DNA of 64,000 bases from DATFNI01 sp963712305 (GTDB lineage Bacteria; Bacteroidota; Rhodothermia; Balneolales; DATFMH01). Positions 1-8,138 of this stretch are shown here, in pieces (position 1 is the stretch's first letter; every line of letters begins with the position of its first letter). The DNA lies in assembly GCA_963712305.1 (NCBI GenBank), contig CAVQHI010000001.1, positions 868,001 through 932,000 of the forward strand. Reading direction: 5' to 3'. The position numbers and the translations under genes were made by a program. The notes beneath the pieces were generated by a model. That model was not told the origin of the DNA. It ran no database searches and saw only the letters and a program-made list of their open reading frames with translations.

Positions 1-1144
1 CATGCGTCTTCGCCTGCTCGAACTGCTGCAGACTGTACACATACTCGCGCGGATCATCCTTATGCTCTTCAAAGGTCTCAAGAACCCAGTCCGGCAACGA
101 TTCAAAAGCCGCATAATCAGGCGTATGATGACAAAAGTGATAGCCGACCTCGCGCCACGTAATCAGCTCATCAAGGAACTTTTCAATGTAATCATATCCT
201 TTGAAGAAGCCGCTTCTCTGCCCATTATTATCTTTTACCTGGCTTAGATCCCATCCTTTTGCCTGTCGCTCCAATGTCTCTTTTACAATCTCGTATTCCG
301 AAATTTTTCCGAAATGAAGCCACGGACTCAACCTGCTTGTCCGGTCGTTATCCGGATCATTCCGTTCTTTTCCATACTTGCTCAGATCATTGTCCAGGAA
401 CCAGTTCATCTGCGATATAGCCGCTTCCCTTGTCCCCTTTATTTCGACCGGGCCAACCGAATGATCAATGTCCAGCCCTATAATGAAAGAATCGATATCC
501 TTCAGTTGATCGCCTGCATAAGGCCATTTTTCTGTAACACTCTCAGGCAGTTCAACAGGGTCTGTATTTTTTAACATCAGCAGCGGTTTCTCGTCGGGTG
601 GATTGGTGAAACAATCGACGAAGTGACGCTGCATGATTTTACGAAAATGATAAGCAGAATACGGTGCCTTTTTGGTCATTGCCAAAGGTATGATCCCGTT
701 AGAATCGACCGTGATATACGGCACGCCTACCTGCTTGGGCCAGTTTAGATTTCGCTCTGCCATGATGAAGGTTGGATACTCATCCGTGATAATCAGTGCA
801 GCTTCTTTGGCAAGCTTCTTAACCAGCTTATCAGCTTCGCCCGGCGATGTCTCGAGGTATGGATAATAAGTGATGCCATAATTTTTGCTGAGTTCGTAAT
901 CCTCTTGTGTACTTTCCAGCAAGAACCGATGCATCCGGTCTGATGCCCATTTATAATTACAAATGATGCCTTCGTGAATCAGCAACGGGAGTTTTAGCTT
1001 ATTAGCCCAACTTACAGCGTAATCCAGCGCGTAATTATATTCAAATCGGTGATGCGCCTGCATCCAGTAAATAACATATCGGCCGTTCGGACTGGGATCA
1101 TGGTCATTTCGTTTAAATACCCTGTTGCTATTGATGTTCTTCAT
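1..1144 (-). CDS. Class II CPD photolyase, C-terminus beyond window
   Basis: Light-driven FAD enzyme that splits cyclobutane pyrimidine dimers in DNA. The minus strand is open from an ATG at 1144 to the left edge (381 codons plus one base), so the gene has no stop inside the window. The N-terminal alpha/beta domain shows YVIYWMQAHHRFEYNYAL near residue 25, the class II signature that replaces the class I N-terminus. Further on are LSPWLHFGKIS near residue 272 and FLDELITWREVGYHF near residue 325, then the class II stretch ending DDPREYVYSLQQFEQAKTH. Class II enzymes are usually about 450-490 residues, so roughly 70-100 residues lie outside. The start is 16 bp after the end of a decayed photolyase-related pseudogene on the same strand. 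Identification as class II is firm from these motifs; activity cannot be judged without the C-terminal FAD-binding end. Confidence 0.9.
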   Translation of the reverse strand, partial: MKNINSNRVFKRNDHDPSPNGRYVIYWMQAHHRFEYNYALDYAVSWANKLKLPLLIHEGIICNYKWASDRMHRFLLESTQEDYELSKNYGITYYPYLETSPGEADKLVKKLAKEAALIITDEYPTFIMAERNLNWPKQVGVPYITVDSNGIIPLAMTKKAPYSAYHFRKIMQRHFVDCFTNPPDEKPLLMLKNTDPVELPESVTEKWPYAGDQLKDIDSFIIGLDIDHSVGPVEIKGTREAAISQMNWFLDNDLSKYGKERNDPDNDRTSRLSPWLHFGKISEYEIVKETLERQAKGWDLSQVKDNNGQRSGFFKGYDYIEKFLDELITWREVGYHFCHHTPDYAAFESLPDWVLETFEEHKDDPREYVYSLQQFEQAKTH

Positions 1145-1160
1145 AACCAGGTGATTCAGT

Positions 1161-2160
1161 CTATTGATGAGCTTTTACGTATCGTTTCAACTGGCCCACA
1201 AACTCTCTCCAGCCAATTATCTGGCGAATAAATTCTTCTGCAGAAGCAAAAGGAATAGTACTTTCCAGATAAGTATCCCGGATTTTTTCGCAAGCTTCTC
1301 TGGCAAGCAAAAGCCCGGCATTCGGGTAAGGAGAGAGTACAGAATGAAAGAGGAACGGTTGCCCTGCCGCCATAGCATCTTCGAAGGGACCGAATTTAGA
1401 CAACCGCTCCTCAATAAATTGATCGAGCAACTTCAGCACATCACGACATATAACGGACCAATTGAATTCATCGATATAACCAATATGGTCCGGATACTCT
1501 TTTTGTACCAGTACAATAACGTCATTTGTTATCGGATGGGGGGATAAATGCGTGACATAAGTAACCCGAATACCGGCAGGCAACGGTTTTCTGTTTTTGC
1601 CATCATAGTTCCAATTGCCACCCAAAGGATTGTCGGAATCCATAAGATACACCGCAAGTCTTCTCATCTCGTGATAGAAGAACTCCATGCGATATCCCGG
1701 ACCGATTTTATCTTTCCAGTCCTCTGGATCAGCAATAATGAACCCGTTATTTATTACCCAAACCCGAATGGGCCCAAACACATTAATTTGATATAAAGCC
1801 CGTCTCAACACCCATTCATTTGGTATCATAAATGATACACTGAAGTGGGAGTTGGAATCTAATAAATTCTTTAATCCCGAACCCATACTTTCTTTCGTTA
1901 AGATATAATAAACTTTATGTCTTTTTGGGCACACTCAACGGCAAAATCTCGAAGCGCACTGATGTGAAATGCGGTTTTTCGCTTATGGCAGGCGATTCTG
2001 CGAAACCACTACCGCTATTCTATAAATAGCAGCGACTTTTTTTCGTCCGGGACTTTATCCGGCCATGCATCGAGGTTTAACTGATTATACGCTGTCAAGG
2101 CCACCGAATTGGCGTTGGATAGATCTTCTTTACCCAAAAATTGACCTGGGCTCCAGACTT
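1161..2160 (-). pseudogene. Decayed deoxyribodipyrimidine photolyase-related (DPRP) gene
   Basis: Remnant of a photolyase-related protein (DPRP, the FeS cryptochrome/6-4 photolyase-like group). An open frame of 257 codons from a GTG at 1934 carries YRMEFFYHEMRR, then LGGNWNYDGKNRKPLP and EEFIRQIIGWREFV, all typical of the middle of the family. Intact members have about 500 residues. The N-terminal part lies upstream in another frame: HKRKTAFHISALRDFA near 1940-1990, preceded by YNQLNLDAW near 2075 and KKSLLFIE, then in-frame TAG codons at about 2013-2025. Thus at least one frameshift and two stops separate the N-terminus. The C-terminal FAD-binding half is missing, because the frame ends 11 residues after GWREFV and a class II photolyase starts 16 bp later. 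An internally initiated 257-residue product is possible but would lack both ends of the fold. Confidence 0.75.
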
Positions 2161-2234
2161 GTGATGACATGCCGTTCTTTTTTGGATACATCAATGATAT
2201 TCAAGGATATTTTCGTTCCATCGTGTCACAATAA

Positions 2235-2486
2235 ATCACGTTCTATAAAAACAAATTTGATCTAAACATCTCTGTAAAAAGAATAATTGGAATCATGGGC
2301 CCCGGAGAGACTTCAGGGGAAGTCCTTGAGACGGCGTATGAATTGGGCAGTGTTATCGCGCAGCAAAACCGGGTATTACTTACAGGCGGAAGGCGGACCG
2401 GTGTGATGCACGAAGCTCTTCGCGGCCCGAAAGGAGCTCAGGGTCTAACACTTGGGATACTCCCGGATAATGAAATTAGTAATTAA
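2235..2486 (+). pseudogene. TIGR00725/LOG-like protein, N-terminal fragment
   Basis: The frame encodes KRIIGIMGPGE, then LLTGGRRTGVMHEALRG and GLTLGILP, the N-terminal Rossmann-type motif set of TIGR00725/LOG-like (YpsA/lysine-decarboxylase-fold) proteins. Intact family members have about 150-180 residues; here only about 70-80 remain. The recognisable homology begins before the ATG at 2295, but no ATG exists upstream before the stop at 2232, so the true start is uncertain or lost. The last codons (NEISN, stop) come from an intergenic GAAATTAGTAATTA-type repeat into which an IS982-like element is inserted. No continuation is seen on the other side of that element. The gene was therefore cut at the repeat and the 3' half deleted, rather than being split by the IS alone. 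Confidence 0.65.
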
Positions 2487-3519
2487 CGTGAGTTCGAGAT
2501 AAGCGTAATTAAAAAAGCATCAATTGGTTGGTTTTGACGGTAGTAAATTTCAGACTGGGTTTCTTATCGGTGAAGTTGTAAGCGATTAAGGCAGAGAACA
2601 GGTTGGTCAGAAAGTTCTTAGGGCTGCGATGCCGGGAATGTTCAATCTGAAAAATGTTCTTGAGTTGATCTATAATGGTTTCACAGATGGCCCGTTTGCG
2701 CAACAGGATCGCATCGGCCAGGGGAGTTACCAGCTTGGTTTTCATGTTTTTCTTGAGTTTGGTTACCAGATGAATCCCATCTAAAAACAAGGCCTGAAAG
2801 AGGTCTTTGGAAATATACCCTTTGTCCCCGAAGAGCTTACCGAAGAGTTTTTCAATGAAGCTCTTCATCTTCAGAGGTTCTCGGTCATCCACGTTGGCCG
2901 GTGTGAGCATGAAATCGACCACTTCCCCGGTCTCGCTGGTGATCAGATGCAGCTTAAAGCCAAAGAACCAGCCCAGGGAACACTTTCCCCGCTGGGCCAG
3001 CCCCTCGAAGACCTTGTGAGAGTGAATCCGGCGGTTATTACAGACGCGCAGGGGCGTGGAATCCACAAAACTGATCCCGGTACAAGGTCCGGTAGCCTGG
3101 GTTTTCAGGTAAATACCCAGGGGGACCATCGTCTGGCTAGTCAACTCAACCATACGGGTATAACTGACCAAGCCAGGAAACAACTCCTGCAAGTATTGGC
3201 ATACATAGTCCTTATAAAACTTTTTGAAGGTACGCACCCCGGAGAAGTGGAACAGAACCTGAAGGGTCATCACCTCAGAGGGGCTGAGCCTGCAGGGCTT
3301 ATTGCGTGTTTTTCCATTACCGAGCAGAAAGTGATTCCAGACGGGCAAAAATTTAGCACAAAAGTCATCGATAGAACAAAAAATTTGTGTTATTTTAGAG
3401 ATGTTAATCATGGCAGGGTATTCGGTTAAGTTAATGTTAGACAACACTTTAATATACTGAATATCCTGCTTTTTTTCGCCTAATAATCCCTTTTTCTTAT
3501 CTCGAACTCACGTTAATTA
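2480..3519. mobile_element. IS982-family insertion sequence
   Basis: The element has perfect 18-bp terminal inverted repeats, ACGTGAGTTCGAGATAAG at 2486-2503 and its complement at 3496-3513, enclosing a single transposase gene. Both ends are flanked by TAATTA (2480-2485 and 3514-3519). This hexamer is palindromic, so it can be read either as a target duplication or as an extension of the inverted repeat to 23 bp. The element sits in an AT-rich intergenic repeat. Perfect ends and an intact transposase suggest a recent insertion. Confidence 0.9.
2509..3447 (-). CDS. IS982-family DDE transposase
   Basis: Transposase of 312 codons that moves the surrounding element by DNA cleavage and strand transfer. 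Sequence features match IS982: FVDSTPLRVCNNRRIHSHKVF (first catalytic Asp region), then LGWFFGFKLHLI, MLTPANVDDREPL and LFGDKGYIS (second Asp) and a C-terminal RKRAICETIIDQLKN block containing the catalytic Glu. The length agrees with the usual 290-310 residues. An internal ATG at 3411 (MINISKI) is an alternative start matching the family N-terminus better. The gene fills the element almost end to end and shows no frameshift or stop, so it is probably functional. Confidence 0.92.
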   Translation of the reverse strand: MLSNINLTEYPAMINISKITQIFCSIDDFCAKFLPVWNHFLLGNGKTRNKPCRLSPSEVMTLQVLFHFSGVRTFKKFYKDYVCQYLQELFPGLVSYTRMVELTSQTMVPLGIYLKTQATGPCTGISFVDSTPLRVCNNRRIHSHKVFEGLAQRGKCSLGWFFGFKLHLITSETGEVVDFMLTPANVDDREPLKMKSFIEKLFGKLFGDKGYISKDLFQALFLDGIHLVTKLKKNMKTKLVTPLADAILLRKRAICETIIDQLKNIFQIEHSRHRSPKNFLTNLFSALIAYNFTDKKPSLKFTTVKTNQLMLF

Positions 3520-3542
3520 GAAATTTGAAATTAGTAAGAGCC

Positions 3543-3614
<72 letters not shown>

Positions 3615-3627
3615 TATCTGATTTAAC

Positions 3628-3674
3628 TTGACATTTATTTTAGTACGATTATATTAGTATAGAGAATTACTAAT
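3628..3674 (+). promoter_or_regulatory. Promoter and candidate BlaI operator
   Basis: A TTGACA hexamer at 3628-3633 is followed about 17 bp later by an AT-rich region (ATATTAGTAT), which would fit a promoter. Overlapping its 3' side is a perfect 7-bp inverted repeat, ATTAGTA (3653-3659) and TACTAAT (3668-3674), separated by 8 bp. BlaI/MecI-type repressors bind such dyads in their own promoters, so autoregulation of the downstream blaI/M56 pair is the natural reading. The operator assignment is an inference from position and symmetry. Confidence 0.55.
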
Positions 3675-3688
3675 TAAATAGTATTGAT

Positions 3689-4063
3689 ATGAGAAAAGCA
3701 CTGACCCCAATGGGTGAAACCGAAATGGAAATCCTGCAACTGGTCTGGGAACGAGGTGAATCGACCGTTTCCGATATTCAGGAAGAAATTTTAAAACTTC
3801 GTAAAGTTGCCTACACAACGGTCATGACCATCATGAAAAACCTGGCAGATAAAGGTTACCTGACCTACCGGAAAGACGGTCTCACCTATGTCTATAGTCC
3901 CAAGAAACCGGAAGAAGATGTTAAATCCAGTCTGCTCGAAGCCATTCTGAATAAAGTCTTCAAAGGTTCTCCTGCTGAACTGGTGCAAACGCTCGTGAAA
4001 CGAGAAAAACTGAGTAATGCTGAACGTGACGAGATTATTGACCTTATCAAAAAGATGAAATAA
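3689..4063 (+). CDS. BlaI/MecI/CopY-family transcriptional repressor
   Basis: Winged-helix repressor of 124 residues. The N-terminus, LTPMGETEMEILQLVWERGE, and the recognition region AYTTVMTIMKNLADKGYL (about residues 38-55) are characteristic of the Penicillinase_R family, with a wing at RKDGLTYVYSP. The C-terminal helices would form the dimerisation domain that is cleaved by the partner peptidase. The gene ends two bases before the ATG of an M56/BlaR1-like membrane peptidase at 4066, the usual repressor-sensor pair. A dyad at 3653-3674 upstream may be its operator. No beta-lactamase is nearby, so the regulated target is unknown and may be the pair itself. Confidence 0.93.
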   Translation: MRKALTPMGETEMEILQLVWERGESTVSDIQEEILKLRKVAYTTVMTIMKNLADKGYLTYRKDGLTYVYSPKKPEEDVKSSLLEAILNKVFKGSPAELVQTLVKREKLSNAERDEIIDLIKKMK

Positions 4064-4065
4064 CC

Positions 4066-5622
4066 ATGCATGAAATCGTAAAATTTCTGACAGCTATTGG
4101 CGGGCAAAGCATTCCCTTTTACTGGATACCACTGCTTATCTGGAGTTTTCTTGCCGGAATTGTGATGGTAATCTTACGTTTCTCAACAAGTTTGCCAGCC
4201 CGGTATCGCTATCACACCAACCTGGCCCTTTTAACGGCACTCACTACCGGCTATATGAGTTCTGCAATCCTTCATTACTTGCTTAACTCTTCCTATATCC
4301 CCAACTCTGTCCTGTTCATCAGAATTGGATCTCCTGCTGTTGTCATGACGTCGACAACAAATAATCTTCAACTATTGATTACAACAGATACCTGGGTTGG
4401 ACTGGCATGTATTCTATTAGCAGCAGGCATTCTCTATAAACTCACGCTAATAATCCTGAATCAAACAGAGCTCTGGATGTTTCGTAGTAGATTATCACTA
4501 CACGGCCCTTCGCAAATCAGTGAACTCAGTCAAGAGAACTGTGATTTGATTTCAAGTCTGAAGAGACCGGTACATTTCTCGCTTACTACCGACGACTCTG
4601 TCCCCATGACCTTTGGTTTCTACAATACGGTCATTGTCATCCCTGATTTTTTACGGGCACAGACGGATAAATTCAACCTGGCTGTCCGTCATGAGCTCGA
4701 ACATATTCGAAATCACGATTACTTACGTTTCAGAGCATTACATCTTTTGAAGGCCATCTTCTGGTTCCATCCACTTATACACTTTCTGGAACAAGACATC
4801 GTGCTGCAACGAGAAATGGATATCGATGAATCCGTTATCTCCCAAGACAGAACCCTGTCACATGAATATGCACATCTGTTACTGGATCTGGCTGACCAGA
4901 CAGGCCATCGCACACTCTCACCTACTGGCCTTGCCGCACATCCATCAACCATCAAAAAAAGAATTATTGCTATGACACACTCAAACAAATCAAACCGCTA
5001 TCGCTGGCTACCCTTCAGTTTACCGATCTTAACTCTGTTAATTGCACTCGTAATGGGTTGCAATAATACGACCAACGAGTCCCCTCAACACAGTACTACG
5101 GCTGACAATAGCACAACTATACGCAGCCAGGCAAATGGGATAGACAACCAGAATCCTCCTTTATATATCCTTAATGGTAAAGAAGTCGACCAGGCAATAG
5201 TCCATAAACTCGATCCCAAAAGTATCAAGTCGATCAATGTCTTAAAGGGGGAAAAAGCTACTCAGAAGTATGGGAAGAAGGGTGAAAATGGCGTTGTTGA
5301 GATAACGTCCAAAAACAGCTCTCTCGATACCAGTTCATTACCTGAAGAAATGCCGCATCTAATCGGTGGTCTTCAAAGTGTTGCGAGCCGGATTGTCTAT
5401 CCTGAGCAAGCTAAAAAGGCCGGGATTGAAGGGAAAGTCTTTGTTCAGTTTATTGTAGATGAAACTGGCAATGTCGTAGATCCCCATGTGGTGAAAGGAA
5501 TTGGCCATGGATGCGACGAAGCTGCCATCAATGCTGTAAAACAGGCAAAGTTCACTCCTGCAACCAAAAACGGCAAACCGGTAAAAGTTAAATTCGCATT
5601 ACCGATCGTGTTCAAACTTTAG
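4066..5622 (+). CDS. BlaR1-like M56 metallopeptidase with TonB C-terminal domain
   Basis: Integral membrane sensor peptidase of 518 residues. Transmembrane segments occur near residues 18-40, 50-70 and 110-132. The zinc motif HELEH is at residues 209-213, followed by IRNHD and, further on, the conserved ERQMD-like stretch QREMDIDESV. A last hydrophobic segment near residues 312-330 ends in MGCNN. The rest is extracytoplasmic. Residues about 365-410 (LYILNGKEVD to GENGVVEITSK) resemble the plug region of TonB-dependent receptors, and residues about 440-518 form a TonB C-terminal domain (YPEQAKKAGIEGKVFVQF, ending LPIVFKL). Such fusions are common in Bacteroidota. It is translationally coupled to the upstream repressor. 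It probably senses an envelope signal and cleaves the repressor, but the ligand is unknown. Confidence 0.88.
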   Translation: MHEIVKFLTAIGGQSIPFYWIPLLIWSFLAGIVMVILRFSTSLPARYRYHTNLALLTALTTGYMSSAILHYLLNSSYIPNSVLFIRIGSPAVVMTSTTNNLQLLITTDTWVGLACILLAAGILYKLTLIILNQTELWMFRSRLSLHGPSQISELSQENCDLISSLKRPVHFSLTTDDSVPMTFGFYNTVIVIPDFLRAQTDKFNLAVRHELEHIRNHDYLRFRALHLLKAIFWFHPLIHFLEQDIVLQREMDIDESVISQDRTLSHEYAHLLLDLADQTGHRTLSPTGLAAHPSTIKKRIIAMTHSNKSNRYRWLPFSLPILTLLIALVMGCNNTTNESPQHSTTADNSTTIRSQANGIDNQNPPLYILNGKEVDQAIVHKLDPKSIKSINVLKGEKATQKYGKKGENGVVEITSKNSSLDTSSLPEEMPHLIGGLQSVASRIVYPEQAKKAGIEGKVFVQFIVDETGNVVDPHVVKGIGHGCDEAAINAVKQAKFTPATKNGKPVKVKFALPIVFKL

Positions 5623-5654
5623 ATTTTTCATCAATCAGTGAGGAGCAGACGTTT

Positions 5655-5926
5655 ATGAGCGAATTGATCCATAATCTGACAAACATTGGCAGCGTGAGCA
5701 TCCAGAAGCTGCGCGAAAAGCCGGAATCGAAGGGCGGGTCTATGTACGATTCGTTGTGGATGAAAATGGCAATGTCGTGGATCCTAAGGTAATTCGTGGC
5801 ATAGGTGGAGGTTGTGATCAAGCTGCACTGGATGCTGTCAAACAAGCAAAGTTTAAACCCGGCGTGCAACATGGAAAGCCGGTAAAGGTCCGTTACTCAG
5901 TTCCTATTGTTTTCAAACTTCCGTAA
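5655..5926 (+). pseudogene. Frameshifted duplicate of a TonB C-terminal domain
   Basis: The stretch encodes HPEAARKAGIEGRVYVRF, DENGNVVDPKVIRGIGGG and a C-terminus ending SVPIVFKLP, closely parallel to the last 80 residues of the M56 protein just upstream. An ATG with a good ribosome site (GAGGAGC, start 5655) opens a different frame (MSELIHNLTNIG), so one frameshift near 5690 separates start and domain. The domain frame has a stop at about 5672 and no start of its own. It is best explained as a tandem duplication of the upstream 3' end that has decayed. A sequencing error at the shift would restore a 90-residue soluble TonB domain. Confidence 0.7.
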
Positions 5927-5986
5927 CGCAGTATCAGAACTATTATCATAATGATACCTCTGGCTAGTCCTCGTCAGGTGTATCTT

Positions 5987-6018
5987 AAATCCCATGTCAC
6001 ACGGCATGGGATTTTTTT
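5987..6018 (+). terminator. Intrinsic terminator
   Basis: AAATCCCATG (5987-5996) pairs with CATGGGATTT (6005-6014) over an 8-base loop, followed by a run of T. It closes the blaI/M56 transcription unit, including the decayed TonB fragment. Confidence 0.85.
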
Positions 6019-6079
6019 ATTGATATCATTCGATATGAAGCAGTGAGAAAGCTTGCAACCATTTGTGTATTTTACAGCT

Positions 6080-6763
6080 ATGAAACAAAAACTTCCCGGC
6101 TATCTGGTTCATGCATTCACAGCCCTGGGGGCGGCCTTCGGTTTATGGGCTCTTTTCGCAACGGCAGGTGGACAATTCCAGCTCGCCCTCTGGCTCCTTG
6201 CTGCTACCGCCGTAATTGATTCGGTAGATGGTGCCCTTGCCCGGAAAGCCCAGGTAAAAACCAGAATACCCGAGTTTGACGGTGCATTGCTCGACAATAT
6301 CATTGACTACCTTACTTGGACTATCGTTCCTCTCTTCTGGGCGTGGCAGGTTCTGTCGGTTCCGACATTCGTAGTCATCATATGTGGTATGGCAAGTGCT
6401 ATTGGTTTCTCTCGAACCGACGCCAAGACCGAAGATCATTTTTTTAAAGGGTTTCCAAACTACTGGAATCTGGTGGTAATCCATATGTATAGTCTTCAAT
6501 TCAGTCCGTTAGGAGCAAGTATCGGTCTGCTCATCTGTGTGCTTTTTGTGTTCATCCCATTTGTATGGATCTATCCGTCGCGAACACTTCATTTTCGAAA
6601 AACAATGATCATCTTTGGAGTTCTTTATGGGTTACAAATGCTAACCATCATTATCCTGTTCCCATATATCCCATTATGGCTGGCCTGGTCAGCATTAATC
6701 TACCCTGTTATTTATTTTGCAGGTTCACTCTATTTGAATTTCGATCGTAAAGCATTGGCATAA
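6080..6763 (+). CDS. pcs: Phosphatidylcholine synthase (CDP-alcohol phosphatidyltransferase)
   Basis: Membrane enzyme that condenses CDP-diacylglycerol with choline to give phosphatidylcholine. The catalytic motif runs DSVDGALARKAQVKTRIPEF then DGALLDNIIDY near residues 45-85. The extra acidic pattern FDGALLDNxxDY, rather than the plain CDP-OH-P pattern, is what marks the Pcs group. About seven to eight hydrophobic segments follow, ending LYLNFDRK. I place the start at the ATG at 6080; a TTG nine codons earlier is open but has no family support. The length of 227 residues fits Pcs. It stands alone between the blaI terminator and a PspC gene. Confidence 0.82.
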   Translation: MKQKLPGYLVHAFTALGAAFGLWALFATAGGQFQLALWLLAATAVIDSVDGALARKAQVKTRIPEFDGALLDNIIDYLTWTIVPLFWAWQVLSVPTFVVIICGMASAIGFSRTDAKTEDHFFKGFPNYWNLVVIHMYSLQFSPLGASIGLLICVLFVFIPFVWIYPSRTLHFRKTMIIFGVLYGLQMLTIIILFPYIPLWLAWSALIYPVIYFAGSLYLNFDRKALA

Positions 6764-6889
6764 AAGGAACTTTCGACGTTCATAACTGTTTGAAGTGACA
6801 CCGGATATTTATTTTGCAACTTATAAATACACAGAACGTATGAATAACAGAGAAAGGCATTTATTATCATCACGAATCCGGAGTGAATC

Positions 6890-7078
6890 ATGAGTCGTAC
6901 AAGATTAACCCGCTCATCCAGAAACAAGATGTTGCTCGGTGTTTGTGGCGGAGTCGCTGAATACTGGGGATGGGACCCTACGATCGTGCGAGTCATCTTT
7001 GTCATTGCCACGCTTCTGGGCTTTGGTTCTCCTATTATCCTATACGTAATCCTGGCTCTCATTTTACCACGGTATTAG
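6890..7078 (+). CDS. PspC-domain small membrane protein
   Basis: Protein of 62 residues that is essentially one PspC domain: LTRSSRNKMLLGVCGGVAEY, then WDPTIVRVIFVIATLLG, one hydrophobic helix and the C-terminal LALILPRY. PspC domains occur in envelope-stress proteins and in anti-sigma-like membrane proteins. No partner gene (pspA or a sigma factor) is adjacent, so the role here is open. It is monocistronic, with about 125 bp of free sequence on each side. Confidence 0.9.
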   Translation: MSRTRLTRSSRNKMLLGVCGGVAEYWGWDPTIVRVIFVIATLLGFGSPIILYVILALILPRY

Positions 7079-7203
7079 TTTTTGATGGTTTCACAGTCGC
7101 GTCTATAATCTAAATTCCCATAACTCAGTACTTTATTAGCTATTGACCCCAACATTTTAGAATTTCCGATTACGTGCCATAGTTATTGACGAGTGCATGA
7201 ATC

Positions 7204-8052
7204 ATGAAAATGGGGATTATCGGTCCGGCGGAACGTACCAGCGTTTGGGAACAACGTCTAAGGCCTATACAATCAATAAGTGAAGTCGTGACAACCGACC
7301 GGGCCGCCTACCTGGGGTCGGTGGACGCCTGTATATTCCTCGATGAATCGCATAACAGGTATGAAAAGCTTCTTAATCTTATACGTGAGGGTATTCACGT
7401 TTTTGCCATCACACCGCTGAATGTGGACTCTGAGACAGCACTCAAGCTTTTTCGTTCTGCTGAAGAATCACGCGTCCAGGTTCAGTTTGCGCATTGGGCA
7501 ACATTTACTTCTCTTACTGAATGGATGACCGAACAAATTCCAAATCCTCGAAGCCTTTATTTCAGCCGAATCATTCCTCGATCTGTTTACCTCGGTTATC
7601 AGACCAGCTTCGACCACCTCTGGTTGGAAGATATTGCCCTTTGCCTTTCATGGATCTCTTCTGAGGTGCATCGCATCGAAGCTGTACCGGTGTCGCATGC
7701 CGGTGAGGAACTGTCACTGCATCTTCACATCCGATTCGATAACGGGGCGACCGGAACCATATATGTAAATACACTTGGTTCAGATGTACGTCATGAACGT
7801 ATGGCTTCAGACAACAAAATGTCCATTCAGGCCAATGTGCTTGAGAATCATGTCCGTTTGGCTCATGTTACGACAGACGAGAAACTGTATGTAGAACAAA
7901 AAAATATCGAACAAAGAGAACCGGCATCAACAGCTCTGCTTCGATTCATTAAATCAATCCAAATGCGACTTGACCCGCTCTTTTCTGTATATCATTTATT
8001 GAGATTATCGCGCACCATGGAAAATATCCGGGCTCAGTTGACTCGTTATTAG
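7204..8052 (+). CDS. Gfo/Idh/MocA-like oxidoreductase, divergent
   Basis: Protein of 282 residues with an N-terminal Rossmann-like start (MKMGIIGPAERTSVW) followed by DACIFLDESHNRYEKLLNLI and GIHVFAITPL, the layout of the NAD-binding half of Gfo/Idh/MocA proteins. The second half (RFDNGATGTIYVNTLGS) resembles their C-terminal beta-sheet domain. The usual GxGxxG is replaced by GIIGPAE and the EKP motif by ITPLNVD, so cofactor use or catalysis may be altered or lost. Neighbours (PspC, PhzF) give no pathway. The fold is likely; the substrate is unknown. Confidence 0.55.
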   Translation: MKMGIIGPAERTSVWEQRLRPIQSISEVVTTDRAAYLGSVDACIFLDESHNRYEKLLNLIREGIHVFAITPLNVDSETALKLFRSAEESRVQVQFAHWATFTSLTEWMTEQIPNPRSLYFSRIIPRSVYLGYQTSFDHLWLEDIALCLSWISSEVHRIEAVPVSHAGEELSLHLHIRFDNGATGTIYVNTLGSDVRHERMASDNKMSIQANVLENHVRLAHVTTDEKLYVEQKNIEQREPASTALLRFIKSIQMRLDPLFSVYHLLRLSRTMENIRAQLTRY

Positions 8053-8138
8053 CTCTTGTTTCCCCGGGTATTGGCTAACTATTGCAGGATTTGATAACTT
8101 TGGCCTTCGATTAGAGTCATTAAACAACTTATAAAAAT

